The translations under genes were made by a program, and so were the position numbers. From Bacillota bacterium (GTDB lineage Bacteria; Bacillota; Sulfobacillia; JAJZYS01; JAJYTV01), in assembly GCA_021793215.1 (NCBI GenBank), contig JAJYTE010000001.1:144329-208328 (forward strand): 64,000 nucleotides of DNA. The letters run 5' to 3'. Position 1 is the stretch's first letter; each line of letters begins with the position of its first letter. Of this stretch, positions 1-9,699 are shown piece by piece. Below the pieces are notes generated by a model. The model was not told where the DNA came from. It saw only the letters and a program-made list of their open reading frames with translations, and ran no database searches.

Positions 1-177
1 CCCGAGGAGCGTCCGGAACATCAGCGCGAGCGGCAGGCCGACGAGTTCGCGGACAGCCTGCGCCGCGGGTGCTTCGAAGCCGTTTTCGAGCGCGGCCGCA
101 GCTACGGCGGCGAGGATGTCGTCGTGCGAGTCGATCAAGGTGCCGTCGAGGTCGAACAGCACGGCGCGCAGGGACAA
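1..177 (-). CDS. HAD-superfamily hydrolase (phosphoglycolate phosphatase-like), cut by window edge
   Basis: Reverse strand reads (TTG)SLRAVLFDLDGTLIDSHDDILAAVAAAALENGFEAPAAQAVRELVGLPLALMFRTLLG; DxDGT HAD motif I; RBS-like ATAGGAG upstream. Confidence 0.8.
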   Translation of the reverse strand, partial: MSLRAVLFDLDGTLIDSHDDILAAVAAAALENGFEAPAAQAVRELVGLPLALMFRTLLG

Positions 178-188
178 GGGATCCACTC

Positions 189-1001
189 CTATCGGGGCTG
201 CGGGAAACCCGCGCAGAGCATGCCGAAGTAGGTCGGTCGCGCGTAGGCGACGTGGCGCGGGGATTGCGTTGCGCCTAGCGCTCCCTCGAGGATCGAGAGC
301 TGCCATGGGGCGTCCGCCTTGGCCGCTAGGGCGACGTCGTCCCCGAGCGCGGCAAGGCGCCCGATGTCGCCGGTGCGGACGGCGTTCAACGCCGCCTTGT
401 CGTAGACGGCGGAGGCCGGGTCGTACCCGTAGGGACCGCTGGCCTCGTGGGCGTGCCCAAGGTCCGCGCTCGCCACGAGCGCAAAGTGCGTAGGCTCCAG
501 CGCTTCGCGCAGGGCTGCTCCGAAGCGCCGAAGCGTGGAGAGGCCGAGATCTCGTGGCGGCCCGATCACCGCGATCGGCACCGTAGGGCCGTCCGGCGCG
601 ATGAACGAGAGCGGAACGATGCTTCCCCAGTCGAGCGGAAGGCAGGAGAGGTCACTTTGCTCGGCCGTCGCGTAGCCGCAGACCGCCGGAGGGAGCGATA
701 CCGCGGACGCCGCAGCCGCGATCGCACGGTTCGCCGCGCGGTCTGTGCGTGCGCGCATGCGGATCGCGCCGAGCGGCCCCTCCAGGGAACCCTCTAGGTA
801 GGCGCTGTCTGCGATCGCGAGATGGCCGGGCACGCGCAGGTGATGCGGGGAGCACACGACGACGAGGTCAGGCGCCGCGTCGCGGATGTCTTGTCCGACG
901 GACCGAAGGCACGCGCGTAGTTCCTCCAGCGCAGGCTGCGGCGGATGGATTTCCAGAAGCTCGTCGCCGTGCGGCATGATGGCGGCGTACGTGAGCGGCA
1001 T
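189..1001 (-). CDS. Class III extradiol dioxygenase (LigB)/MEMO-like family protein
   Basis: MPLTYAAIMPHGDELLEI..VVVCSPHHLRVPG..FALVASADLGHAHEASGPYGYDPAS; ORF annotated to 1118 but the ATG at 1001 is the likely start. Confidence 0.7.
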   Translation of the reverse strand: MPLTYAAIMPHGDELLEIHPPQPALEELRACLRSVGQDIRDAAPDLVVVCSPHHLRVPGHLAIADSAYLEGSLEGPLGAIRMRARTDRAANRAIAAAASAVSLPPAVCGYATAEQSDLSCLPLDWGSIVPLSFIAPDGPTVPIAVIGPPRDLGLSTLRRFGAALREALEPTHFALVASADLGHAHEASGPYGYDPASAVYDKAALNAVRTGDIGRLAALGDDVALAAKADAPWQLSILEGALGATQSPRHVAYARPTYFGMLCAGFPQPR

Positions 1002-1146
1002 GACATCACCTTCGCCCGGAGTTCCACCCTGCGGGCGCCGCTCCCTCCTCGCGGCTTGACTCGCGACCTGCGCGGTGCCTAGCATACAGTCGAGGGTATG
1101 TAAGTCCGCGCACAGCACGGATCATACAAGGCAAAGGGGTGCCGCC

Positions 1147-1542
1147 ATGGAGTTCGTGTACGCGAAGGCGACGGAGAAGAGTCCGGAGGGAGCGATCGCA
1201 GCGCTGGAAGCGGCGCTGTCGGAGAGAAAGTTCAGCGTCCTATGGCACCTCGACATGTCGGGGACCCTTGCGGGGAAAGGCTTCCCTGGCCATGGCGAGA
1301 CGCACATCCTCGAGGTATGCAACGCGGCGCGGGCCGACGAGGCGCTGCGCGCCGTGCCGGACATCGCCTACGTGCTGCCGTGCAAGATGCTCGTCCGCAG
1401 CCGGGGTGCCGGCAGCGAGGTGGGTCTCTTGCTGCCGTCGGCGCTCATCACGATGGCCGGTGAGGCAGGCCGCGAACTCAGGACGTTCGCCGATGAGGTA
1501 GAGGAGGATCTTCGTGCCGTCGTCGACGACGCCACCCGCTGA
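1147..1542 (+). CDS. DUF302 family protein
   Basis: MEFVYAKATEKSPEGAIAALEAALSERKFSVLWHLDMSGTL.. typical DUF302 pattern; co-directional with the CsoR-like gene. Confidence 0.75.
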   Translation: MEFVYAKATEKSPEGAIAALEAALSERKFSVLWHLDMSGTLAGKGFPGHGETHILEVCNAARADEALRAVPDIAYVLPCKMLVRSRGAGSEVGLLLPSALITMAGEAGRELRTFADEVEEDLRAVVDDATR

Positions 1543-1804
1543 AGGGCGCCTCGATCCTACGCAGCGCAGGGCGCTCATCGCGCGCATGCGTCGCATCCAG
1601 GGCCAGGCGCGCGCCGTCGAGCGGATGATCTCGGAAGAGGACACGTGCGAGCGCGTCTTGCACCAGATCGCCGCGATGCGCGGCGCCTTGAGCCACGCGG
1701 CGGCGGAACTCGTCGCATGCCAGGTGGCGCAGCAGATCAGCGGGATGACGGAGAAGGACGCCCGCCAGACGCTCTCCTACTGGATGACGCGCGTGGGACT
1801 GTGA
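1514..1804 (+). CDS. CsoR/FrmR/RcnR-family metal- or sulfur-responsive regulator, atypical sensor residues
   Basis: RALIARMRRIQGQARAVERMISEEDTCERVLHQIAAMRGALSHAAAELVAC; overlaps the DUF302 gene. Confidence 0.85.
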   Translation: MPSSTTPPAEGRLDPTQRRALIARMRRIQGQARAVERMISEEDTCERVLHQIAAMRGALSHAAAELVACQVAQQISGMTEKDARQTLSYWMTRVGL

Positions 1805-1832
1805 GGGCGGGGCGCCGCAGCGCCCCGCCCTC
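1803..1832 (+). terminator. GC-rich hairpin at the end of the DUF302-csoR operon
   Basis: gagggcggggcgc-cgca-gcgccccgccctc, 13-bp perfect stem starting at the stop codon, followed by ttcat. Confidence 0.7.
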
Positions 1833-1847
1833 TTCATCGGACGAATG

Positions 1848-3095
1848 CTAGACTACCGCGTCCTCGCGGGACTCGCGGCCCTCGGCGAAGCGCCGCAGTT
1901 CGAGCCCAGACGCGTCGATCGTGCGGTAGGAACCGAGGGCGATGCGCTCCGCGAGTGCAAGGCCGGCCGCCGGGCCCTGCATCATCCCGTGGCCCGAGAA
2001 CCCCGCGATGACGTAGAACTGCTGAAGGTCCGGGTGTGGACCGATGATCGCGTTGTCGTCCGGCGTCACCTCGTAGAGGCCTGCCCAGCCGCTCTCGAGG
2101 CGCGCGTTCTCGAGGACCGGTACGCGCGCTGCAAGGTCGGGCCAGATCGCGTCGGCGAACAGGCTGCGCTTCCAGTCCCAGACGAATTCGCGCGGGTCAT
2201 CGGAGAACGACTTGCCGACGAGCATGCGCCCCCCGGTTTCCGGACGGAAGTAGAAGCCCGATGGATCGATCGTCAACGGGTAGCGGTCGAAGGCCGACGA
2301 CGGCGGGACGACCTGGTAGATCTGCCGGCTCTGCGGCACCACCGGCACCTCGACGCCGGCCATGCGCGCCACCTCGCCGGCCCAGGCGCCCGCGGCGTCG
2401 ACGACGGCGAGCCGCGCCCCAACGCGCCATCCCTGGCTGCGCACCGCGACGGCCCGCCCTGCCTCCACCTCGATCGCCTCCGCGCGCTCCGAGATGAACT
2501 GGGCGCCGAGTTCCTGCGCCTTCTGACTGAAGCCGCGCATCACCTGGTAGGGGTCTAGGAAGCCGTCGCGCAGTCCGAAGATGCCGCCGACGAGGTCGGC
2601 CGTCTCGAGTTCCGGGAAGCGCTTCTTGAGCGCCGATGCATCCAGGCGCTCCAGTGCGACGCCCTCGCGCTCCTGCAGGTCCGCGCGGCGCAGAAGGGCC
2701 TGCGCGTTCTGCGGCGTCAGCAGGAAGAGGTACCCGTTGCGACGGAACGCGACGTCGGGGCCGGGGTCCCCGTCCGTCGCCATGGCCTCGGAGAAGCCTT
2801 CGTAGAACTTCACGCTGTAGGTCGCGAGCGCGATGTTGACGGCCGACGAGAAGAGGTGGCGAATGCCTCCGGCGGAAAGACCCGTCGACGAGTGCAAGTG
2901 CACGGGGTCCTGCTCGAAGAGGGCGACGCTCTCGCAAAGCCCCTGTGACAGGAGGTGGTAGGCCACCGATGGGCCCATCACGCCTCCTCCGATGATCGCG
3001 ACATCGACGTTTCGCTGTTCCAGTGGATCTCCCTCCCAACTGCTCAATGGCGTAGCACGTCGGGGGGATAAAGTAAACCTCGCGGCCCATGGCAA
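1848..3095 (-). CDS. FAD-dependent oxidoreductase (DAO family, sarcosine oxidase beta/glycine oxidase-like)
   Basis: VDVAIIGGGVMGPSVAYHLLSQG Rossmann FAD motif; C-terminal YVIAGFSGHGMMQGPAAGLALAE; true start may be internal (about 3024-3048). Confidence 0.8.
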   Translation of the reverse strand: MPWAARFTLSPRRATPLSSWEGDPLEQRNVDVAIIGGGVMGPSVAYHLLSQGLCESVALFEQDPVHLHSSTGLSAGGIRHLFSSAVNIALATYSVKFYEGFSEAMATDGDPGPDVAFRRNGYLFLLTPQNAQALLRRADLQEREGVALERLDASALKKRFPELETADLVGGIFGLRDGFLDPYQVMRGFSQKAQELGAQFISERAEAIEVEAGRAVAVRSQGWRVGARLAVVDAAGAWAGEVARMAGVEVPVVPQSRQIYQVVPPSSAFDRYPLTIDPSGFYFRPETGGRMLVGKSFSDDPREFVWDWKRSLFADAIWPDLAARVPVLENARLESGWAGLYEVTPDDNAIIGPHPDLQQFYVIAGFSGHGMMQGPAAGLALAERIALGSYRTIDASGLELRRFAEGRESREDAVV

Positions 3096-3129
3096 TTTCT
3101 GCGGCGGTGTCCCGTGAGCGGGACGAACC

Positions 3130-4047
3130 TCAGCCGGCGGCGTGGGTCGGGCGGGAACCCTTGCCGATCCTCAGGTACGCCGTGACGGACAGGACGAGGA
3201 ACGACGCGTAGGTGAGCACCTGCAGCACGGACGGGGAGTCGGCGTAGCCGAGCAAGCTGTGCAGGATGTCACCGAGCGCGCTCGACTCCGGGAGAATACG
3301 GCCGCTGTGCCAGACCGCGGTCTGCAAGAAGCCGAGCCAGCCGATCGACTGGAACGACTCCACGGCGTCCGCGAGGAGGCCGGCGCCGAACAGCAGCAAG
3401 AGCACGCCGAGCACGTTGAAGAAGATCCCGAGCGGCGCCCGGCGGCCCAGGCGGTAGATCCAGTAGCTGACGCCGAGCCCTGCCAGAACGCCGAGGGCGG
3501 CACCCGAGAGAAGCGGCAGAGGCTGCGCGCGCAGTGAGATCGCCAGGGTGAAGAAGGCGGTCTCAAGACCCTCACGACCGACTGTGATCGCGGCCAGCAG
3601 CGCCATCGCCAGCATGGAAGAACTCGTCACGGCCGCCGCCACCCTCGCCTCCAGCTCGCGCTGGATGCCCCGGCTCTGCTCCTTCATCCAGAAGCTCATG
3701 TAGGTCAGCATCGCCGTCGCGACGAGGTAGGTCGAGCCCTCCAAGATCGCTTGGATGCGCGAACCGTCGTACTGGTGGATCACGTGGAACGACACGGCAG
3801 CGACGGCGCCGTCGACTAGGAGCGCGGAGGCCACTCCGAGCCAAACAGACGCCGCACGGTCGGCGCGCCCGATGCGGTGCAGGTACGCGAGGATGATACC
3901 GACGATGAGGCTCGCCTCTAGCGCTTCGCGGAAGAAGATGACGAACGAAGGCAGCAAGGGTGCGTCCCCCAAAACATGAGTTACACAATCAGCATTACAA
4001 ACGTAGCGAAGCCGCAGGGGGCAGTCAAGAGCAAGCTCGCGGCCCAA
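3130..4047 (-). CDS. FTR1-family iron/lead permease (EfeU-like)
   Basis: FFREALEASLIVGIILAYL and TVGREGLETAFFTLAIS, the paired REx(L)E motifs of FTR1; multiple TM segments; true start may be downstream of 4047. Confidence 0.85.
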   Translation of the reverse strand: MGRELALDCPLRLRYVCNADCVTHVLGDAPLLPSFVIFFREALEASLIVGIILAYLHRIGRADRAASVWLGVASALLVDGAVAAVSFHVIHQYDGSRIQAILEGSTYLVATAMLTYMSFWMKEQSRGIQRELEARVAAAVTSSSMLAMALLAAITVGREGLETAFFTLAISLRAQPLPLLSGAALGVLAGLGVSYWIYRLGRRAPLGIFFNVLGVLLLLFGAGLLADAVESFQSIGWLGFLQTAVWHSGRILPESSALGDILHSLLGYADSPSVLQVLTYASFLVLSVTAYLRIGKGSRPTHAAG

Positions 4048-4157
4048 TCGTGTCCCCGTTTGGGGCGCATTCGGCGGGCGGGTGAGCCCGGCGTGCCCTC
4101 TGCGATTCAGCGTAGAGGAGTTTCCCGCGGTTCGGCGAACTCCCGCAGTGGCCCACC

Positions 4158-4898
4158 ATGGTAGTCCGATTGGAGGGGACGTCGATCAAGAGGACAGTTG
4201 TGCAACCGGCCTACCGACGCGTCGCGGAGCGGTTGCAGGAGATGATCACCGAGGGTGAACTCCAGCCGGGCGATCAACTGCTGCCGGAGCGCAAGCTGGC
4301 CGAGGCGCTCTCCGCGAGTCGGACTGCGGTGCGCGAGGCGCTCGCGGCACTCTCGGGAGCGGGTGTCGTCGAGTTGACCGGCCAAGGAGCGATCGTACGC
4401 CACAGAGATCTTGCGGAAATCTCCGGCGCATTCGTCGAACTGATGCTGCAGCAGCGTTCCGACGTACTGGAACTACTGGAGGCGCGCGAGATCATCGAGT
4501 CGCAGGCAGCGGCGCTGGCCGCGGAGCGGCGCGATGTATCGGACCTGCAGCGCCTTTGGCTGTTCGGCCAGGAGATTGAGCAGGCGGTCGCTGCGCGTGC
4601 CGATGCCACGGACCCGGACACGAACTTCCACTCCACCCTCGTCGCATGCGCGCACAACCGGACGCTGTCGCAGGTGTTCGCCGTGCTCGAAGGCGCGATG
4701 CGCCACGTCTACCAGCCCACGCGGCGCATGATGCTGCTGGACGAGGGGATGGCGGACGGCTTCCTCGGGGAGCACCGGGCCATCATCGAGGCGCTGCGGG
4801 AGCAGGACGCGAGTCTGGCGCGGCAACTGGTGCGCGCCCACATCCATCGCGCGATCGAGTTCGCGCGCGAGGGGCTTGAGGAGCAGCAGGATGACTAG
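4158..4898 (+). CDS. FadR/GntR-family (FCD domain) transcriptional regulator
   Basis: RVAERLQEMITEGELQPGDQLLPERKLAEALSASRTAVREALAALSGAGVVEL wHTH plus alpha-helical FCD C-terminus. Confidence 0.9.
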   Translation: MVVRLEGTSIKRTVVQPAYRRVAERLQEMITEGELQPGDQLLPERKLAEALSASRTAVREALAALSGAGVVELTGQGAIVRHRDLAEISGAFVELMLQQRSDVLELLEAREIIESQAAALAAERRDVSDLQRLWLFGQEIEQAVAARADATDPDTNFHSTLVACAHNRTLSQVFAVLEGAMRHVYQPTRRMMLLDEGMADGFLGEHRAIIEALREQDASLARQLVRAHIHRAIEFAREGLEEQQDD

Positions 4899-4914
4899 AC
4901 GCGGAGGTGACGGC

Positions 4915-6008
<1,094 letters not shown>

Positions 6009-6012
<4 letters not shown>

Positions 6013-6983
6013 AGGCCAACATCGTCGAGGCGATCCAGGATGCGATGCGCGTCGCCCTCGCCCGCGACAAGGAAGTCGTCGTGCTCGGCGAGGACGTCGG
6101 CCGCAACGGCGGCGTCTTCCGCGCCACCGACGGCCTGCAGGCCGAGTTCGGTGAGGACAGGGTGTTCGACACTCCGCTCGCCGAGTCGAGCATCGTGGGC
6201 GTGGGCGTCGGCCTCGCCGCCTACGGTATGCACCCGATCTGCGAGATTCAGTTCGGCGGATTCCTCTACATCACCATGAACCAGATCGCGTCCCAGGCGG
6301 CGCGCCTTCGGATGCGCACGGGCGGGCAGATGCGCGCCGGCATGGTCATCCGCGCCCCCTACGGCGGCAACGTGCGCACGCCGGACCTGCACTCGGACAG
6401 CCTCGAGGCGCTGCTCGCCCACACGCCAGGCGTCAAGGTCGTCATGCCGAGCACGCCGTACAACGCGAAGGGCCTGCTGCTCGCCGCAGTCGACGACCCG
6501 GACCCCGTGGTATTCCTCGAGCCGATGCGCATCTACCGCGGGCTGCGGGCGGAGATCCCCGACGGTCACTACGAGGTGGCGCTCGGGGAGGCCCGCATCG
6601 CGCGCGAGGGCCAAGATGTCACGCTGGTCGCGTACGGCGCGGAGGTGCAGACCTCGCTCGAAGCCGCCGAGCAGCTGTCCGCGGAGGGAATCTCCTGCGA
6701 GGTTGTCGACCTGCAGACCGTTTCGCCGTACGACCGCGAGACGGTCCTCGCCTCCGTCGAGAAGACGGGACGCGCCGTCGTGGTCCACGAGGCGGTGCGG
6801 CAAGCGGGGATGGGCGCAGAGATCGCCGCGGTGATCCAGGAGCAGGCCTTCTACTCGCTGGCGGCCCCCGTGCAGCGCGTGACGGGCTGGAACACGCCCT
6901 TCCCGTTCGTCCAAGCCGAGCATCTGTACGTCCCTGGTGCAGCGCACATCGCGCAGTCGGTGCGGCGTGCGCTCCAGGACTGA
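6009..6983 (+). CDS. 2-oxo-acid dehydrogenase E1 beta
   Basis: [59 protein letters not shown]; GTG start overlaps the E1 alpha stop. Confidence 0.9.
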
Positions 6984-6995
6984 AGGAGGCGCCTG

Positions 6996-8276
6996 ATGGA
7001 ATTTCGTCTCGCCGACATCGGCGAAGGTATGCAGGAAGCGGAGATCCTGCGCTGGCTCGTGCAGGAGGGTGATGCCGTCACGGAGGATCAGCCGCTGCTC
7101 GAGATCCAGACCGACAAGGTGACGGCCGAGCTGCCGTCTCCCTGGCGCGGCAAAGTGGTCCAGCGCCTCGTGCAGGAGGGCGACATCGTGACCGTCGGCG
7201 CAGCGCTGCTCGAGATTGCTGCGGAGGGAGCGGCCGCGCCGGCGCCCGCAAAGGCAGCCGAATCGCGCGCCGCGGAGCCGCCGGCTGCGGCCTCCGCGGC
7301 GCCCAAGGCCGCTCCGGGCGCCGCGCCCAAGACCGCAGCGGCCGCGGCGCCCGCTGCGGCGGCCGGTGCCGCGACTTCCCGCAGGGTGCTCGCGGCACCG
7401 GCGACGCGGCGACGCGCGCTCGAGCTCGGGATCGACCTGCGCGAGGTGGAGGGCACCGGGCCGGCCGGCCGCGTCACGCCGCAGGACCTCGCCGCCTTCG
7501 CGGCTTCAGGACGTCCCGCTGCCAGGAAGGAGACGCCCAAGCCGTCGAGGAGCCAGGCCGTGGAGGGGCCTGAAGAGGAGATCCGTCCGCTGCGCGGCCT
7601 GCGCCGCGTGATCGCGCAGAACATGGAACTCGCCCACCGTGAGATCCCGCAGGCCGCGCACCTCGACGATTGCGACGTGACGCAGCTCGCAACGCTGCGC
7701 GCCCGCTGGAACGCACTGCTCGCGGCGCAGGGAGACGAGCGGCTCACCTACCTCCCCTTCGCCGTGAAAGCGGTCTGCGCCGCGCTGCGGCGGCATCCGC
7801 AGCTTGCGGCGCGCTTCGACGGCGAGCGCAAGGAGATCGCGATCTTGCACCGCATGCACATCGGCATCGCGACGGACGCGCCGGACGGTCTCCTGGTGCC
7901 GGTCGTGCACGACGCCGACCGACTGCCGCTGCGCGACCTGTCGCACGAGCTGCGGCGCCTCGCCGCGGCCGCCAGGGACCGCTCGCTGCAGCAGCCAGAA
8001 ACCGAGGGCGGGGCGTTCACGATCACGAACCACGGTTCGATCGGCGGCCTCTACGGCCTGCCGATCATCCGATACCCGGAGGTCGCGATCCTCGGCCTCG
8101 GCCGCATCCGCGACGAGGCGGTCGTGCGGGACGGCACGATCTGCGTGCGCACGATCCTGCACTTCAGCATCGCCTTCGACCACCGCGCGCTCGACGGCGG
8201 AGAGATCGCACGCTTCGCCGAGGACTTCCGCGCGCTGATGGAGGAACCCGACCGGCTGCTCCTGGAGATGAACTGA
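6996..8276 (+). CDS. Dihydrolipoamide acyltransferase E2 (one lipoyl domain)
   Basis: EIQTDKVTAELPSPWRGKV lipoyl site; Ala/Pro linker; E3-binding region APATRRRALELGIDLREVEGTGPAGRVTPQDL; active site FDHRALDGGE. Confidence 0.9.
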   Translation: MEFRLADIGEGMQEAEILRWLVQEGDAVTEDQPLLEIQTDKVTAELPSPWRGKVVQRLVQEGDIVTVGAALLEIAAEGAAAPAPAKAAESRAAEPPAAASAAPKAAPGAAPKTAAAAAPAAAAGAATSRRVLAAPATRRRALELGIDLREVEGTGPAGRVTPQDLAAFAASGRPAARKETPKPSRSQAVEGPEEEIRPLRGLRRVIAQNMELAHREIPQAAHLDDCDVTQLATLRARWNALLAAQGDERLTYLPFAVKAVCAALRRHPQLAARFDGERKEIAILHRMHIGIATDAPDGLLVPVVHDADRLPLRDLSHELRRLAAAARDRSLQQPETEGGAFTITNHGSIGGLYGLPIIRYPEVAILGLGRIRDEAVVRDGTICVRTILHFSIAFDHRALDGGEIARFAEDFRALMEEPDRLLLEMN

Positions 8277-9688
8277 TGGTCGTTGGAGAGATCGTGAACC
8301 AGACCGAACTCCTGGTGATCGGTGGAGGACCGGGCGGGTATGTCGCCGCGCTGCGGGCCGCGCAGCTGGGCATGGATGTGACCCTGATCGAGGAGGGCGA
8401 GCTCGGCGGCGTCTGCCTGCAGCAGGGCTGCATCCCGTCGAAGACCTGGATCGCCGCGGCCGACGACTACGAGCGGGCGAAGGGACTCACGGCGATCGGG
8501 ATCGCCGTCGAGGCGGGCCGGGTAGACCTTTCCGGCCTGCGCCAGTTCAAGGACGGCGTCGTCCAACAGCTCACCAGCGGCGTTCGCCAGCTGCTCTCCG
8601 GCCGCGGCGTGCACGTCGTAAAGGGGCGGGCGGAGTTCATCAACGCGACGACGACGGCGGTGGAGGCGTCAGACGGGCGCCAGTTCTACCACTTCGCGCA
8701 GGTGATCATCGCAACGGGCTCGCGCGCACGCCAGCTCGCGAACCTGCCCGCGGACGGCGAGCGCATCCTCCTGCCGAAGCACTTCCTCGCGCTCGGGGCC
8801 CTGCCCCATCGCCTCTGCGTCGTAGGCGGCGGCTACATCGGCATCGAGCTCGGCACCGCTGCGGCGAAGCTCGGCAGCGAGGTGACGATCCTCGAGTACA
8901 CCGATCGGCTGCTGCCCCAGACCGACCCGGACCTCGTCCGGGTGGTGGAGCGCCGGCTGCGTGAACTGGGCGTCGTCGTGCGCAAGGGCGTCCAGGTGGA
9001 GTCCGCCTCGGTGGGCGAGGAGGGCGTCGCCCTGCAGACAACGCCTGCAGGCGGCGGGGCCGCGGAGACACTTGCGGCGGATCGCGTACTCGTCGCCGTC
9101 GGACGCGACGCGAACCTCGAAGGACTCGGGGTTGAGAAAGCGGGCCTCGCGGCGGGGCCGGTCCTGACCGTAGACGACCGGATGCGGACGGCCGCGCCCA
9201 ACGTCTTCGCCGTTGGCGACGTCACCGGAGGGCCGATGCTGGCCCACCGTGCGAGTCACCAGGGTTACGTTGCGGCGGAAGTGGCGGCGGGACGGACCGC
9301 CGCGTTCCTCGCCCAGGCGATCCCCGCCGTCGTCTTCTCGGATCCCGAGCTCGCGACGGTCGGCCTCTCGGAGGCCGATGCGGTCGCGCAGGGCTACGCG
9401 GTGCGCACGGTCCAGTTCCCGATGCGCGCGCTCGGACGGTCGCTCGCCGGCCGCAGCGCGAGCGGCGTCGCGAAACTCGTCGCGGACCAGGAGACGGGCG
9501 TGTTGCTCGGCGCGGGCATCTGCGCCGCGCACGCCTCAGACCTCATCGCCGAGATGACGCTGGCGCTGGAGATGGGCGCGACGCTGGAGGATGTCGCGGG
9601 GACGATCCACGCGCATCCGACCTATAGCGAGGCTTGGCATGAGTCGGCCCTGCTGGGGCTCGGTCAGCCGCTCCATGTTCTGAAGTAG
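8276..9688 (+). CDS. lpdA: Dihydrolipoyl dehydrogenase E3
   Basis: LVIGGGPGGYVAALRAAQLG..GGVCLQQGCIPSK redox-active motif; NAD motif VVGGGYIGIELG; C-terminal HAHPTYSEAWHE. Confidence 0.92.
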   Translation: MVVGEIVNQTELLVIGGGPGGYVAALRAAQLGMDVTLIEEGELGGVCLQQGCIPSKTWIAAADDYERAKGLTAIGIAVEAGRVDLSGLRQFKDGVVQQLTSGVRQLLSGRGVHVVKGRAEFINATTTAVEASDGRQFYHFAQVIIATGSRARQLANLPADGERILLPKHFLALGALPHRLCVVGGGYIGIELGTAAAKLGSEVTILEYTDRLLPQTDPDLVRVVERRLRELGVVVRKGVQVESASVGEEGVALQTTPAGGGAAETLAADRVLVAVGRDANLEGLGVEKAGLAAGPVLTVDDRMRTAAPNVFAVGDVTGGPMLAHRASHQGYVAAEVAAGRTAAFLAQAIPAVVFSDPELATVGLSEADAVAQGYAVRTVQFPMRALGRSLAGRSASGVAKLVADQETGVLLGAGICAAHASDLIAEMTLALEMGATLEDVAGTIHAHPTYSEAWHESALLGLGQPLHVLK

Positions 9689-9699
9689 GAGGTCGTCAC

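Noticed and set aside
3969-4020. TTACA direct repeats near the FTR1 gene start as a possible iron-regulator site
   Set aside because: Does not match a Fur, DtxR or MntR consensus well enough to call.
7670-8275. N-terminal ~200-aa extension of the E3 ORF
   Set aside because: Arg-rich out-of-frame reading of the E2 gene; the true E3 starts at 8276 or 8294.
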